A program made the position numbers and the translations under genes. This document shows positions 32,812 to 42,300 of a stretch of 64,000 nucleotides of DNA, piece after piece. Location: positions 496,001 through 560,000 of the forward strand of contig NZ_CP072113.1 in the NCBI RefSeq assembly GCF_017654605.1, read 5' to 3'. The first letter of the stretch is position 1, and every line of letters starts with the position of its first letter. The notes beneath the pieces were generated by a model, which ran no database searches, was not told the DNA's origin, and saw nothing but the letters and a program-made list of their open reading frames with translations. This DNA comes from Yimella sp. cx-51. Lineage in GTDB: Bacteria; Actinomycetota; Actinomycetes; Actinomycetales; Dermatophilaceae.

Positions 32812-34998
32812 TCACACGGCCGCGACGCCGGTGATGCGGTGCACGCTGAAGGTGCGGACGTCCGACCCGACCAAGCCCGTCACCCGGCCGCCGTCCACCT
32901 GCTGCGGCTGGATCACGGTGCGGCGCAGGTTGCCGGATGAGTCGACGTAACCGATGCGTACGGGCACCCCGGACGCGGCGGCGTCCATGAGCAGGTCGAG
33001 CGACACCGCCGGGTCGGATTCGTCACTGCCACTGGGAGATTCAGTTCCCTCGGCGGCCATGAGTCGTTCGATGAGTGCTTCGGCGGCGGCTGCGTCGACC
33101 GAGGTCGAGGTGACCGGTGCGGGCGTGCGCGGCACCGGTGCGCGCGTCGGCTCGCCGCTCGCGCTCACCACAGCGCCCGAGGCGTCCTCGGCGAGCGCGC
33201 CGTAGCCGGCATCGCGCAGGAACGTCAGGACGCGTGCTGCTGGCAACCGTGACACCAGCACCGTCGGGGCGATCTGCATCAGCTGCAGGAAGGCCATGGC
33301 CGGATCGGCAGCCAGGGCCGCGAGCCCGGTCTCGTCGTCGCTGCGGATGTAGCTGCCTGCTGATCCGACCCGGGTGGTGCCGTGCCGCCGCGCAAGGTCG
33401 TCGATCAGATAGCTCAGGGCCTGCGGCAGGGGAGTGCGGCTCGCGGCGTTGAGGCGGCCGCGCACCTCGTCGGGGGTGAGACCGGCCTCCAGTCCACGCC
33501 GCAGCGAGTCGGGGGTCAGTCGGAAAACCGTTGCGCCACCGCGTGATTCAACATCGGCAACCGCGTCCATGAGGCGACGCAGGTCATCGTCGAGCGGGCC
33601 GGGCGCGATCGCGGTGAGGTCTGCCTGCACGAGCACGTGATCGACCGTCGACGGCATCACCTCTTGGAGTGCGCTGGAGTCGAGCGCACCGACCGTGAGA
33701 AGGCGTCCGGCGGTGCTGAGGTGCCCGCCGCTGGTGAGGCCCAGCCATTCCGCTTCCTGCAGCACGACCTGCGCCTGCGTCGGCGCACCCGCCGGAAGCC
33801 GCAACGGTCGATGCCAGCGCAGCAACTCCTCCACCTCGTCGACTCCTGCGGCGACGGACGGCTCGAGTTGCTCCAATACGTTCAGCACATCGTGACGACG
33901 TTGCCGCATCAAGGGCCACGCACTGCCGGGGCCGAGAAGGTTGATGACCGCGCCGGTGGAGTCGTGACCGCCCGCGAGTGACGGTGCGCGCAGCATCGCC
34001 CACCATGCTTCTGCCAGCGCGGCCCACCGCTTCGCAGGCGGCAGATCGAACCACTCGTCGTACGCCGCGGTGGGCAACCAGACCGGGCTGATCTGCGCAT
34101 CAGGAGCCACCAGCGCTGCGGCATGGGCGAGTTCGGCGACGAAGGCGGCGTGTTCGGGGGAAGTGCCGAGTGCGGACGCGAGACGTTTGTGGTCGCGCAC
34201 CGAGACGCCGCCCTTGGTCATCACCCGCGGCGGGTCGTTCTGCCAGAAGCCGGCAAGGGTCTCCACCTGCCAGAGAAGGTCGAGAGCGGCCTGGCCGGCT
34301 GCTGCGTCGCTGCGGTGCTGGTCGGCTCCCGCCCGTCCGACCTGCGGCGAACTCAACGGGGCGCCACCAAGCACACCGCCCCGACGAGCCAGTGCCACCT
34401 CCCGCGGCAGCACCACCCGGTCGGCGTCGGTGTGGAACACGAGTCCGGCGTCCAGGAGTTCGGCCACGGATGCGGCTGCGACGCCCTGCCCGGTGACACC
34501 CACCGGGTGCCGGTGGGTCAGGTGGTCGAGCACCCGCAAGGCTTCGTCACTCAGCCCACTGAAACGGCCCTCCAGGTCGTCTGGAATGGGCAGGTGGGTG
34601 AAGCTCGACCACGGCGGACCAAGACATGCGGGATAGGGCAGCACGTCGGCCACCGGTCGGGCTGCCAACCACGCAGTGTCCTTGCGCCACAACAGCGCTC
34701 GCGTCCACAGCTGCTCCACGAAGGGCTGTGATTCATCGGCTGGAACGCCCAGCAGTGCCGCTATTCCGTCCGACTCGCCACCTGCAACCAGCGCTGCTTC
34801 GAGCACGTGCAGGAGGTCTGCCGAGAGCCCCTCCACCGCGCGCTGGACGCTGCTACGGGTGGCGGCTCGAGCAGCGAGCGCCGAGACATTCTTCGGCTGT
34901 GGGTGCAGCAGGTCAGGTCGGAGGATCACAAGATCGCGCAACTGCTGCGGCGTCCGGCTGCGGACGTCGTCGGCGAAGCTGCGATGCGATGCGGTCAC
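32812..34998 (-). CDS. Helicase-associated domain protein, XPB partner
   Basis: A 728-residue protein of the actinobacterial helicase-associated family (compare Rv0862c next to the XPB gene Rv0861c). The N-terminal part has RTPQQLRDLVILRPDLLHP, the winged-helix-like start usual in the family. The middle is rich in Ala and Leu. The C-terminal 55 residues (PVRIGYVDSSGNLRRTVIQP, then FSVHRITGV) look like a WYL-type barrel. No helicase motifs are present. It probably works with the XPB helicase encoded downstream on the same strand, but four unrelated genes lie between. Starts at GTG. Confidence 0.85.
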   Translation of the reverse strand: MTASHRSFADDVRSRTPQQLRDLVILRPDLLHPQPKNVSALAARAATRSSVQRAVEGLSADLLHVLEAALVAGGESDGIAALLGVPADESQPFVEQLWTRALLWRKDTAWLAARPVADVLPYPACLGPPWSSFTHLPIPDDLEGRFSGLSDEALRVLDHLTHRHPVGVTGQGVAAASVAELLDAGLVFHTDADRVVLPREVALARRGGVLGGAPLSSPQVGRAGADQHRSDAAAGQAALDLLWQVETLAGFWQNDPPRVMTKGGVSVRDHKRLASALGTSPEHAAFVAELAHAAALVAPDAQISPVWLPTAAYDEWFDLPPAKRWAALAEAWWAMLRAPSLAGGHDSTGAVINLLGPGSAWPLMRQRRHDVLNVLEQLEPSVAAGVDEVEELLRWHRPLRLPAGAPTQAQVVLQEAEWLGLTSGGHLSTAGRLLTVGALDSSALQEVMPSTVDHVLVQADLTAIAPGPLDDDLRRLMDAVADVESRGGATVFRLTPDSLRRGLEAGLTPDEVRGRLNAASRTPLPQALSYLIDDLARRHGTTRVGSAGSYIRSDDETGLAALAADPAMAFLQLMQIAPTVLVSRLPAARVLTFLRDAGYGALAEDASGAVVSASGEPTRAPVPRTPAPVTSTSVDAAAAEALIERLMAAEGTESPSGSDESDPAVSLDLLMDAAASGVPVRIGYVDSSGNLRRTVIQPQQVDGGRVTGLVGSDVRTFSVHRITGVAAV

Positions 34999-35004
34999 CC
35001 GACC

Positions 35005-35054
35005 ACGGTAGTTGCGTGATCCCCGATCCGCCGCACACGCGCGACCCGTAGGCT
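35005..35054. promoter_or_regulatory. Divergent -10 elements, helicase-associated and epimerase genes
   Basis: On the minus strand TACCGT (35005-35010) and on the plus strand TAGGCT (35049-35054) each end 6 bases before their start codons. Both transcripts would be leaderless. Confidence 0.5.
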
Positions 35055-35060
35055 CGCGTC

Positions 35061-35993
35061 ATGGTGAACGAGCGAGCTGCCAGTGGGCAGCAGTGGACGC
35101 TGAGCGCGCACGGTCAGGAACTCGTCGTCGTCGAATCCGGTGGCGGAATCCGCACCTACCGCGTTGATGGCCAGGACGTCGTGAGCGGCTTCGGCACCGA
35201 CGCCAAGGCCGATGCCGGACGCGGTCAGCACCTCTTTCCGTGGCCCAACCGGATCCGCGACGGGAAGTACAGCTTCGCCGGCAAGAACCAGCAACTCGCC
35301 CTCACCGAACCGGCCCGGCAGAACGCTTCCCACGGCCTCAGCCGGTGGTCGACATGGCATGTCGTCGATCAGACCGACGCCCGCCTGGTGGTCGCGCATT
35401 CGCTTCTGCCGCAACAGGGTTGGGACGGCCTGCTCGACCTCACCGTCACCTATGAACTCACTCCCGACGGCCTCACCGTGCGCCCGGCGGCCACGAACGT
35501 CGGCGCGGTTGCGGTGCCCTTCGGTTACGGCGCGCATCCTTACCTCACCGCAGGCGAGGCATCCGTGGACGACCTCACGCTCTCCCTGCCGGTCGACACC
35601 CTGATCGAGGTCGACGACCGACTGATCCCGACCGGCCGCGCCGCATTGCCGCAGGAGTTCGACTTCCGGGCCGCGCGACGGATCGACGCAACGAAGTTCG
35701 ACCACGCCTTCACCGATCTGCGCAGCGAGGGCGGCAGGTGGATCGTGCAGGTCGAGCGGGGCGGGCGGGCGACCCGGTTGTGGGCCGATGCAGAGACCTT
35801 CCCGTACGTGCAGGTGTTCACCGGCGATTCGCTGCCGGGTGACAAGAACCGCCGCAGCGGAGTCGCGGTGGAGCCGATGACCTGCCCGGCCAACGCCTTC
35901 GTTACCGGAGAAGCGCTGCTCGTGCTCGAACCCGGACAGCAGTGGGCGGGGCAGTGGGGCATCACGGCACACATCGGCGAGCGAGGAGAATGA
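35061..35993 (+). CDS. Aldose 1-epimerase family protein
   Basis: A 310-residue galactose-mutarotase-like β-sandwich protein. Conserved features are LFPWPNRIRDGKYSF, ASHGLSRWSTWHV (active-site His), VPFGYGAHPYL (second His) and a late VEPMTCPANAF containing the catalytic acid region. Members interconvert α and β anomers of sugars or sugar phosphates. It overlaps the menD region, a conserved actinobacterial neighbourhood without an obvious functional link. Confidence 0.9.
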   Translation: MVNERAASGQQWTLSAHGQELVVVESGGGIRTYRVDGQDVVSGFGTDAKADAGRGQHLFPWPNRIRDGKYSFAGKNQQLALTEPARQNASHGLSRWSTWHVVDQTDARLVVAHSLLPQQGWDGLLDLTVTYELTPDGLTVRPAATNVGAVAVPFGYGAHPYLTAGEASVDDLTLSLPVDTLIEVDDRLIPTGRAALPQEFDFRAARRIDATKFDHAFTDLRSEGGRWIVQVERGGRATRLWADAETFPYVQVFTGDSLPGDKNRRSGVAVEPMTCPANAFVTGEALLVLEPGQQWAGQWGITAHIGERGE

Positions 35994-35998
35994 CCGCT

Positions 35999-37735
35999 GT
36001 GAATCCGTCCATGGCCCTGGCGACCGTGCTCGTCGACGAACTCATCCGGCACGGCGTGCGCGACATCGTGCTGGCTCCCGGCTCACGATCGGCGCCACTG
36101 GCGTACGCCGCCCTCGAAGCCGAACGCGCCGGGCGCTTGCGTCTGCACGTGCGCATCGATGAGCGATCAGCTGCGTTCCTCGCGCTCGGGATGGCCAAGG
36201 TGCGGCGCGTGCCGGTGCCGGTGATCACCACCAGCGGCACCGCCGTGGCCAACCTGCACCCCGCGGTGCTGGAGGCTCACCACGCAGCTGTGCCGATGTT
36301 GATCCTGTCGGCCGACCGCCCACCGGAGATGCGATCCGTCGGTGCCAACCAGACCACCGACCAGGTGAAGATCTTCGGCGACGCGACGCGGTGGTTCTAC
36401 GAGTTCGCCGCCCCTGAGCGCCGCCCCGACCAGAACGCCTGGTGGCGCTCCATCGTCGGGCGGGCGCTCGCCGAGGCGACCGGTGTGCCGGCCGGTGACG
36501 CCGGCCCGGTGCACCTGAACATCCCCTTCCGCGCGCCGTTGGTGCCCACCGAAGGCCACGAGGAATGGCCCGAGGATCTTTCAGGTCGCCCGCGTGGGGA
36601 GTCGTGGCTGAACATCCGTCAGGTGGAGAGCCATCGCCCCTCCGCGGTGCCTGGTCCTGGCATCGCGCCCATCCCGCGCACCCTGGTGATCCTGGGCGAT
36701 GTGCCTGAGCCGTCGATGGCCGCGCAGGTCGCCGAACTCGCTGACTCCGCAGGGTGGCCCGTCATCGCCGAGCCCTTCGGCAAATACCACCGTGGACGCG
36801 TGACGCCGCACGGCGCGCTCATCCTGCGGGCCACCGACTGGCTGGAGCGCAACCTGCCCGAGCGGGTGTTGATCGCCGGCCGAACGACCCTCGACCGCCA
36901 CGTCGCAGCGCTGTTGAAACACCCGGACGTGACGGTCGAAGTCATCACCTCGGGGACGTCCTGGGCCGGAGCCAGCCACCGCACCCGGCGCGTACATCCC
37001 TGGGAGGCCATCGAGCGCAGCCGCACGGCGGTGTCGAGTTGTGCAGATCGCGCCTGGACGGCGCACTGGCGCAAGGCGGGAACGGCCCTGTCGGAAGCTG
37101 CGACACCGGTGGTGGAGAGCAGTTGGCCTTCCGGAATGGCGGTCGCCCGCACCGTCGTCCACAACATGCCTGAGGGCTCGGCGCTGGTGGTCGGACCCTC
37201 CAACATCGCCCGCGACCTCGACCTCGCTCGCAACGCCAACCGCATCTCTCGCGACGTCGTATCGGTGTCGAACCGCGGCCTGGCCGGTATCGACGGCGTC
37301 GTCTCCACCGCGATCGGCGTCGGCCTCACCCACCCCGATCACCACACCTACGCGCTGATGGGCGATCTGACCTTCCTGCACGACGGGAACGCGTTGCTGA
37401 TCGGAGCCGACAACGAGCGTCCGGATCTCACCGTTGTGGTCGTCAACGACGACGGCGGCGGCATCTTCAGCACCCTCGAGCCTGGGCAGGAACGTCTGTC
37501 GGATTCGTTCGAGCGGATCTTCGGTACGCCGACCGGCGCGAATCTCGAACTGGTCTGTGCAGCTCGCGGCGCCGACTACGAATTGATCGCCGACGCTGAT
37601 GCTCTGGCTGATCGAATCGCCAACCCGGGCAGGGGCATTCGGGTGCTCGAGGTGAAGGTCGAGCGGGCAGCCGAACGCGGTCTGCACGAGTTGCTCGCAC
37701 AGACCGCGCGTGAGGCGTTGGCTCCGCTGGAGTGA
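35999..37735 (+). CDS. menD: SEPHCHC synthase MenD
   Basis: A 578-residue thiamine-diphosphate enzyme that adds a succinyl semialdehyde unit from 2-oxoglutarate to isochorismate. N-terminal LAPGSRSAPLAYAALE and TTSGTAVANLHPAVLEAHHA are characteristic; the ThDP site is ALMGDLTFLHDGNAL with VVVNDDGGGIFS. I chose GTG, giving MNPSMALATVLVDEL, the usual family start; AGGAG lies 10 bases upstream. An in-frame ATG three codons earlier overlaps the epimerase stop but would sit on top of that AGGAG. It ends two bases before a convergent gene. Confidence 0.93.
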   Translation: MNPSMALATVLVDELIRHGVRDIVLAPGSRSAPLAYAALEAERAGRLRLHVRIDERSAAFLALGMAKVRRVPVPVITTSGTAVANLHPAVLEAHHAAVPMLILSADRPPEMRSVGANQTTDQVKIFGDATRWFYEFAAPERRPDQNAWWRSIVGRALAEATGVPAGDAGPVHLNIPFRAPLVPTEGHEEWPEDLSGRPRGESWLNIRQVESHRPSAVPGPGIAPIPRTLVILGDVPEPSMAAQVAELADSAGWPVIAEPFGKYHRGRVTPHGALILRATDWLERNLPERVLIAGRTTLDRHVAALLKHPDVTVEVITSGTSWAGASHRTRRVHPWEAIERSRTAVSSCADRAWTAHWRKAGTALSEAATPVVESSWPSGMAVARTVVHNMPEGSALVVGPSNIARDLDLARNANRISRDVVSVSNRGLAGIDGVVSTAIGVGLTHPDHHTYALMGDLTFLHDGNALLIGADNERPDLTVVVVNDDGGGIFSTLEPGQERLSDSFERIFGTPTGANLELVCAARGADYELIADADALADRIANPGRGIRVLEVKVERAAERGLHELLAQTAREALAPLE

Positions 37736-37737
37736 GC

Positions 37738-38565
37738 TCAGGCGTCGGCCGGCGCCAATCGCACGACACCGCTCCCGGTGCGGGCGTGGAGCCGGACGAA
37801 GTTCTGGCCCGGTTTCGGCTCACCCGCGGACGGCAAGGTCGATTCCACCGGCCGACCGGAGAGGACGTCCGTCCACACTGGGGTGCCGGTGGGCACGCTG
37901 ACCTGCACATCGCCGCTGCCGGTCTTGGCGCCGATCTCGCCGTGCTCGATGCGCCCGATCGACACCGTGCCGCTGCCGGTGCGGGCTCGCACTGCGCCAC
38001 AGGCGTCATCGATGGTGAGGCCGCCCGAACCGGTCTTGAAGTTGAGTTCGCCGTTGAACCGCACGATCTTCGCTTCTCCTGACCCGGTGGAGATCATCGC
38101 CTCGGCGTCGATCAGGCCGGCGAGCACGCCGCCTGAACCAGTGCGTAGGCGGACATCGCCGTGCACGTCGTTCACGCTGATGCGGCCTGAGCCGGTGTCG
38201 ATGAGGGTGCTGTTCGACACCTGGTCGGCAAAGACGACCCCCGACCCGGCCTTTGCTTCGAGCTTGCTGATGATGCCGCGCTGCGTCACATCCGCACTGC
38301 CTGACTGCACTTTGACGTCACTGCTCGGCGGGATGGTCACGCGGATGTGCACCTGCCAGTCGGCGCTGGAGCCGAGGCCCTGCGGCTTGGGTGCATAGAT
38401 GGCGAGTGAGTGCTCCTGTTGCTCGACCCGCACCTCATCGGCATGCTTGCCCTCGACTTCGAGGGCGATGGCCGGTGCAATGTCGGTAGAGATTTCAAGC
38501 GAGCCCGCGAAGATCTCCACGAAGAGGTCGATCGGCTCCGTCATCGCGTAGGTCTCTGCGCGCAC
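37738..38565 (-). CDS. DUF4097 family β-strand repeat protein
   Basis: A 275-residue protein built of short β-strand repeats. About ten copies of a TGSG/GSG-V-x motif (TGSGRISV, RTGSGGVLAGL, KTGSGDVQVSV) recur every 17-20 residues, predicting a β-solenoid. No signal peptide is visible, so it should be cytoplasmic, unlike many DUF4097 proteins. GTG gives the first strand (ETYAMTEPIDLFVEIFAG); an ATG seven codons later is the alternative. It starts two bases after the ribbon-helix-helix gene stop, so the two form one operon. Function unknown. Confidence 0.85.
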   Translation of the reverse strand: MRAETYAMTEPIDLFVEIFAGSLEISTDIAPAIALEVEGKHADEVRVEQQEHSLAIYAPKPQGLGSSADWQVHIRVTIPPSSDVKVQSGSADVTQRGIISKLEAKAGSGVVFADQVSNSTLIDTGSGRISVNDVHGDVRLRTGSGGVLAGLIDAEAMISTGSGEAKIVRFNGELNFKTGSGGLTIDDACGAVRARTGSGTVSIGRIEHGEIGAKTGSGDVQVSVPTGTPVWTDVLSGRPVESTLPSAGEPKPGQNFVRLHARTGSGVVRLAPADA

Positions 38566-38567
38566 GC

Positions 38568-39107
38568 TTAGTTCCAGCCCTTCATGTGCCGCGGGCCCTT
38601 GCGGCCACTGAACGGGTCTTGGCCCAGGAAGTGGTTGAGGATTTCGCTGGGATCCATCTGGAACCCGTCGCGGATGGTCGAGACGCGAATTGCGTTGACA
38701 ATCCAAGTGTTCAGCGACTGATTGGCGGCCTCGGCGCGGGCCTCGGCCTTCGCCTTGACCGCTTCGGGGAGGCGAACCGTGACGCGTGCCAGACCGCCCT
38801 CGTCCTGCTGCTCGGCGTCCTTCTCCAGCGACGGAGGCGGCGGCGGAGTAGGCGTGGAAGGCATGCCGGCGTGCACGGAGAAGTCGAGGTCACGTCCGGA
38901 GAGGCGCACGTCGACCGAGCCGGACGCCATCTTCGCGGTGATCTCAGCGGCGGCCGCGCTGATGGCTTCCATGATGGCCAGTCGAGCCGAGGCGTCGATG
39001 GCGTACGAGAGGCGTTCGGCGACGAATGCCTCACCCTCTTCTCCGCTGGCGCGAGCCGCGGCGAGCAGGTCGCGTCGGATTCCTTCGATGTACGGTGTGA
39101 TGTCCAT
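38568..39107 (-). CDS. Ribbon-helix-helix (HicB-type) DNA-binding protein
   Basis: A 179-residue protein. Residues 1 to about 85 are an Ala-rich helical part and a short β stretch (SVDVRLSGRDLDFSVHAG). A Pro run (PTPPPPPS) follows. The DNA-binding unit is ARVTVRLPEAVKAKAEARA with SLNTWIVNAI, a typical ribbon-helix-helix. The C-terminus contains a HFLGQDPF patch. It resembles the HicB-type antitoxins, but no HicA toxin gene lies next to it; its partner is the DUF4097 gene. Three phased octamers sit exactly at its start codon, so it very likely represses itself. Confidence 0.85.
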   Translation of the reverse strand: MDITPYIEGIRRDLLAAARASGEEGEAFVAERLSYAIDASARLAIMEAISAAAAEITAKMASGSVDVRLSGRDLDFSVHAGMPSTPTPPPPPSLEKDAEQQDEGGLARVTVRLPEAVKAKAEARAEAANQSLNTWIVNAIRVSTIRDGFQMDPSEILNHFLGQDPFSGRKGPRHMKGWN

Positions 39108-39136
39108 GACATCACTTTGACATCAGGGTGACGTCA
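39097..39136. promoter_or_regulatory. Probable operator of the ribbon-helix-helix gene, phased TGACRTCA boxes
   Basis: TGACATCA at 39107, TGACATCA at 39118 and TGACGTCA at 39129 are spaced exactly 11 bp apart, one turn of the helix. The first overlaps the start codon (minus strand). It is also part of a perfect palindrome GTGATGTC-CAT-GACATCAC (39097-39115). Regular arrays of short near-palindromes are the usual binding sites of ribbon-helix-helix dimers such as MetJ and Arc. Confidence 0.7.
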
Positions 39137-39221
39137 AAGGCAAGGGTCTGCTCCGAATTGGTGCGTATCACCTCGGATGCCGAGAGTTGGAAAACCGTGC
39201 CTGCGGCCGCGCTGTGAAAGG

Positions 39222-39227
39222 TAGAGT
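39222..39227 (+). promoter_or_regulatory. Possible -10 of the M6 protease gene (TAGAGT)
   Basis: TAGAGT would start a transcript with a leader of about 130 bases. The leader contains another TGATGTCA (39254-39261) inside an imperfect dyad. The rest of the gap holds no gene I can support. Confidence 0.35.
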
Positions 39228-39363
39228 CCGCTCGTCCGAGACCTTCGGCGCGTTGATGTCATCAAGCGCGATTGCGACGTCCGCGGACCGACCCCGAGCC
39301 GACGAGCAGGTCGGCACCCTGATCTTCAGGGCGTAGCGGTGAACGACCCGTCGAAGGAAGACC

Positions 39364-42300
39364 ATGAAGACACTCAGGCGCCTCGGAACCGTCGTGGTAA
39401 CAGCCGCGACTGCGATGTCGCTCGCATCGGCGAGCCCGGCTTCGGCTGATCCCGCCGGCTCCCCTTCGCCCACCGCCGTGTCCAGCACTGCTGCGCAGCC
39501 GCGCGGAAACAGTGCAGAGGCATCCCCGAAGTTGCCCGGGCCGCAGAAGAAGCGCAGCACGAAGAAGGTCGTTCGCGAGGTGCGCGGAGCGCCGGTCAAC
39601 AGCACGCCACGCCGTGTCACCCAGCCGGACGGCTCCACGGTCACCATCACCACCCGCGGCGACAACCTGCGCACATGGACCACCGAGTCAGGCGGCGCGA
39701 CTGTCGCCAAGGACGCCAAGGGTTACTGGCGGTACGCCACCGGGCTCGACAAGGCCGGCCAGCCCATCGCGGGGGCGCAGAAAGCCGGCTCGGCCGCACC
39801 GCCACGCGGTTCGAAGGGTCTGAAGCCGAGCAAGGACATCTCAACCGCGCCGACGCTGGAGCGCGCTCCGGGCAGCTTCACCGGCGCACAGCGCACCATC
39901 GTGATCCTGGCCCAGTTCAGTGACCAGGCGGCTGTCGGCTCGACCGCTGCCGACTGGAGCAGCAAGTTCTTCGGGGCGTCGGGGAGCGTCCGCGCGTTCT
40001 ACAAGGGCGCGAGTTTCAACAAGATCGACGTCGCTCCGGCGGCGGAGAGCAGCGGTGCCGCGAACGACGGTGTCGTCGGCTGGGTGACTCTGCCCATGGC
40101 TCATCCGAACACCGCCGGCGACACCGGAGCAGCCAACCAGCAGCTGACGGCGGCGGCGATCCGGGCTGCCGACCCGTACGTCAACTACGCCTCCTTCGAC
40201 AGCAATGGCAACGGCACCATCGAACCCGCCGAGTTGCACATCACGGTCATCGCGGCCGGGTACGAGACCTCGTACGGGGGCAGCCCGTGCGGCAAGAGCG
40301 TGTGGGCCCACCAGTGGGCGATCGGTGGCGGCGTGGCGGCTCCGACCGCCGACGGCAAGGTCGTCGGCTCGCAGGGCTACACCCAGTTCGGCGAGATGCA
40401 CTGCTCTTCCGACGATCCCACCGACTCCCACCCCGCCACCATCGGTGTGATGGCCCACGAGTTCGGTCACGATCTGGATCTGCCCGATCTGTACGACATC
40501 AGCTACCGCACCGAGGGCGTCGGCCAGTGGAGCCTGATGTCGTCCGGATCGTGGGGCACGACCGGTTCCGGCCCTGCGGGGAACGCTCCGACGATGCTCG
40601 ACGCGTACAGCAAGTACCTGCTCGGCTGGATCTCACCCACTCGCGTCACCAGCGCGACCGATGTCTCCATCCCGCAGGCCTCCAGCAGCAACGTCGCCTA
40701 CCAGTTGCTGGGCGACCCGGACGGCGCCGGCGTGGGTTCGCAGGGTGAGTTCTTCCTCGTTGAGAATCGACAGCCCGTCGGTCTCGATGCGGCCCTCCCC
40801 GGGTGCGGAATCCTCGTTTACCACGTGAAGGAGGTCTTCCGGAACAACATGTGGGGAGCCACGGGGCGACTGATCGACGTCGAGGAGGCCTCCGACTTCG
40901 AGAACCTCAACTTCACCGGCAACACCGGCGGTCCGGACGATCCATGGCACGGACACCCGGACCACACGCAGTTCAACTCGACGACGAAACCGAACTCGCT
41001 GTCCTACAACGGGCAGGACGCCGGGGTCAGCATGACCGCGACCGGCGGCTGCGCCCCGACCATGCAGGCAACGCTTGCTGGCACCGGCACGATCACCGTC
41101 GCCAAGCCCGCGAACGACAACTTCGCCAATGCCATTTCGCTCGCCCAGGCGGGGGGCCAACTCGCCCAGAGCACAATGGAGGGCACCCGGGAGTCGGGTG
41201 AACCTTTCCACGCCGCAATGCCCAGCGGTGCGTCGGTGTGGTTCACCTGGACCGCCCCTTCGAACGGGCTGCTCTCGGTCGATACCGGTGGATCGTCGTT
41301 CGACACCCTGCTCGGCATCTACACCGGTAGCTCGGTCGGCGCATTGACCGAGGTCGCTTCGAACGATGACTGGAGCGAGAGCATGGTGACCAGTTCCATC
41401 GAGAAGATGAGGGTCAAAGCCGGGACGACCTATCGGATCGCCGCGGACGGCTTCGACGGAGAAATGGGCGATCTCAAGTTGCGTTGGTCGTTCGTGACAT
41501 CACCGGCCAATGATGACTTCGCCGCCGCCCGTGCACTCACCCCCGCAGACGGTGGATCCCTCGTGCAGAGCACCGCGAACGCGACCAAGGAGACCGGGGA
41601 GCCTGACCATGTCTGGTGGGGCCGACCCTCGGTGTGGTTCTCCTGGACTGCACCCTCGGCCGGTCGGGTCACGTTCGACACCGCCGGCTCCGACTACAAC
41701 ACGATGATGGCGGCGTACACCGGCTCGTCGGTGTCGACGCTGACCAATGTCGCCTCCAACCAGGACGCCGACTCCGCCACCGGTATGACCGCGGCGAGGA
41801 TCAGCAGTCTGGATGTCATGGCCGGCACGACCTATCGCATCGCAGTCGTCGGGGAACTCGAGGCGACGGGCAACCTCAAGTTCGCTTGGAGCTTCGCGGC
41901 CAACGTGGCGCCCAAATTCGTGTCGCTCGTGCCCTCTCGAATTCTCGACACGCGGTCCGGCAACGGTGCACCGGCTGCGATGGTGCCGGCGTACGGCCAG
42001 GTGGATCTGCAGGTGACCGGACGCGGGGGTGTGCCGGCTGGCGCGTCCGCCGTAGTGCTGAACGTCACGGCAGTTCAGCCGACAGGCTGGGGATACCTCA
42101 CGGCGTGGCCCACGGGTGCCGCGAAACCGACCGCGTCGAACGTGAATTACGTGGCCGGCCTGAACATCCCGAACCTGGTGGTCGCAAAGATCGGTGCCGG
42201 CGGCCGGGTGTCGATCGCGTCCTCGGCGAGATCGCACATCCTCGCGGACGTAGCGGGCTACTACCCGGCCGGAAGTGCCTTCACGGGGATGACTCCGGTG

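Noticed and set aside
39137-39363. Search for a HicA-like toxin gene beside the ribbon-helix-helix gene
   Set aside because: No open frame with a start and toxin features in the gap; the next gene is the secreted protease.
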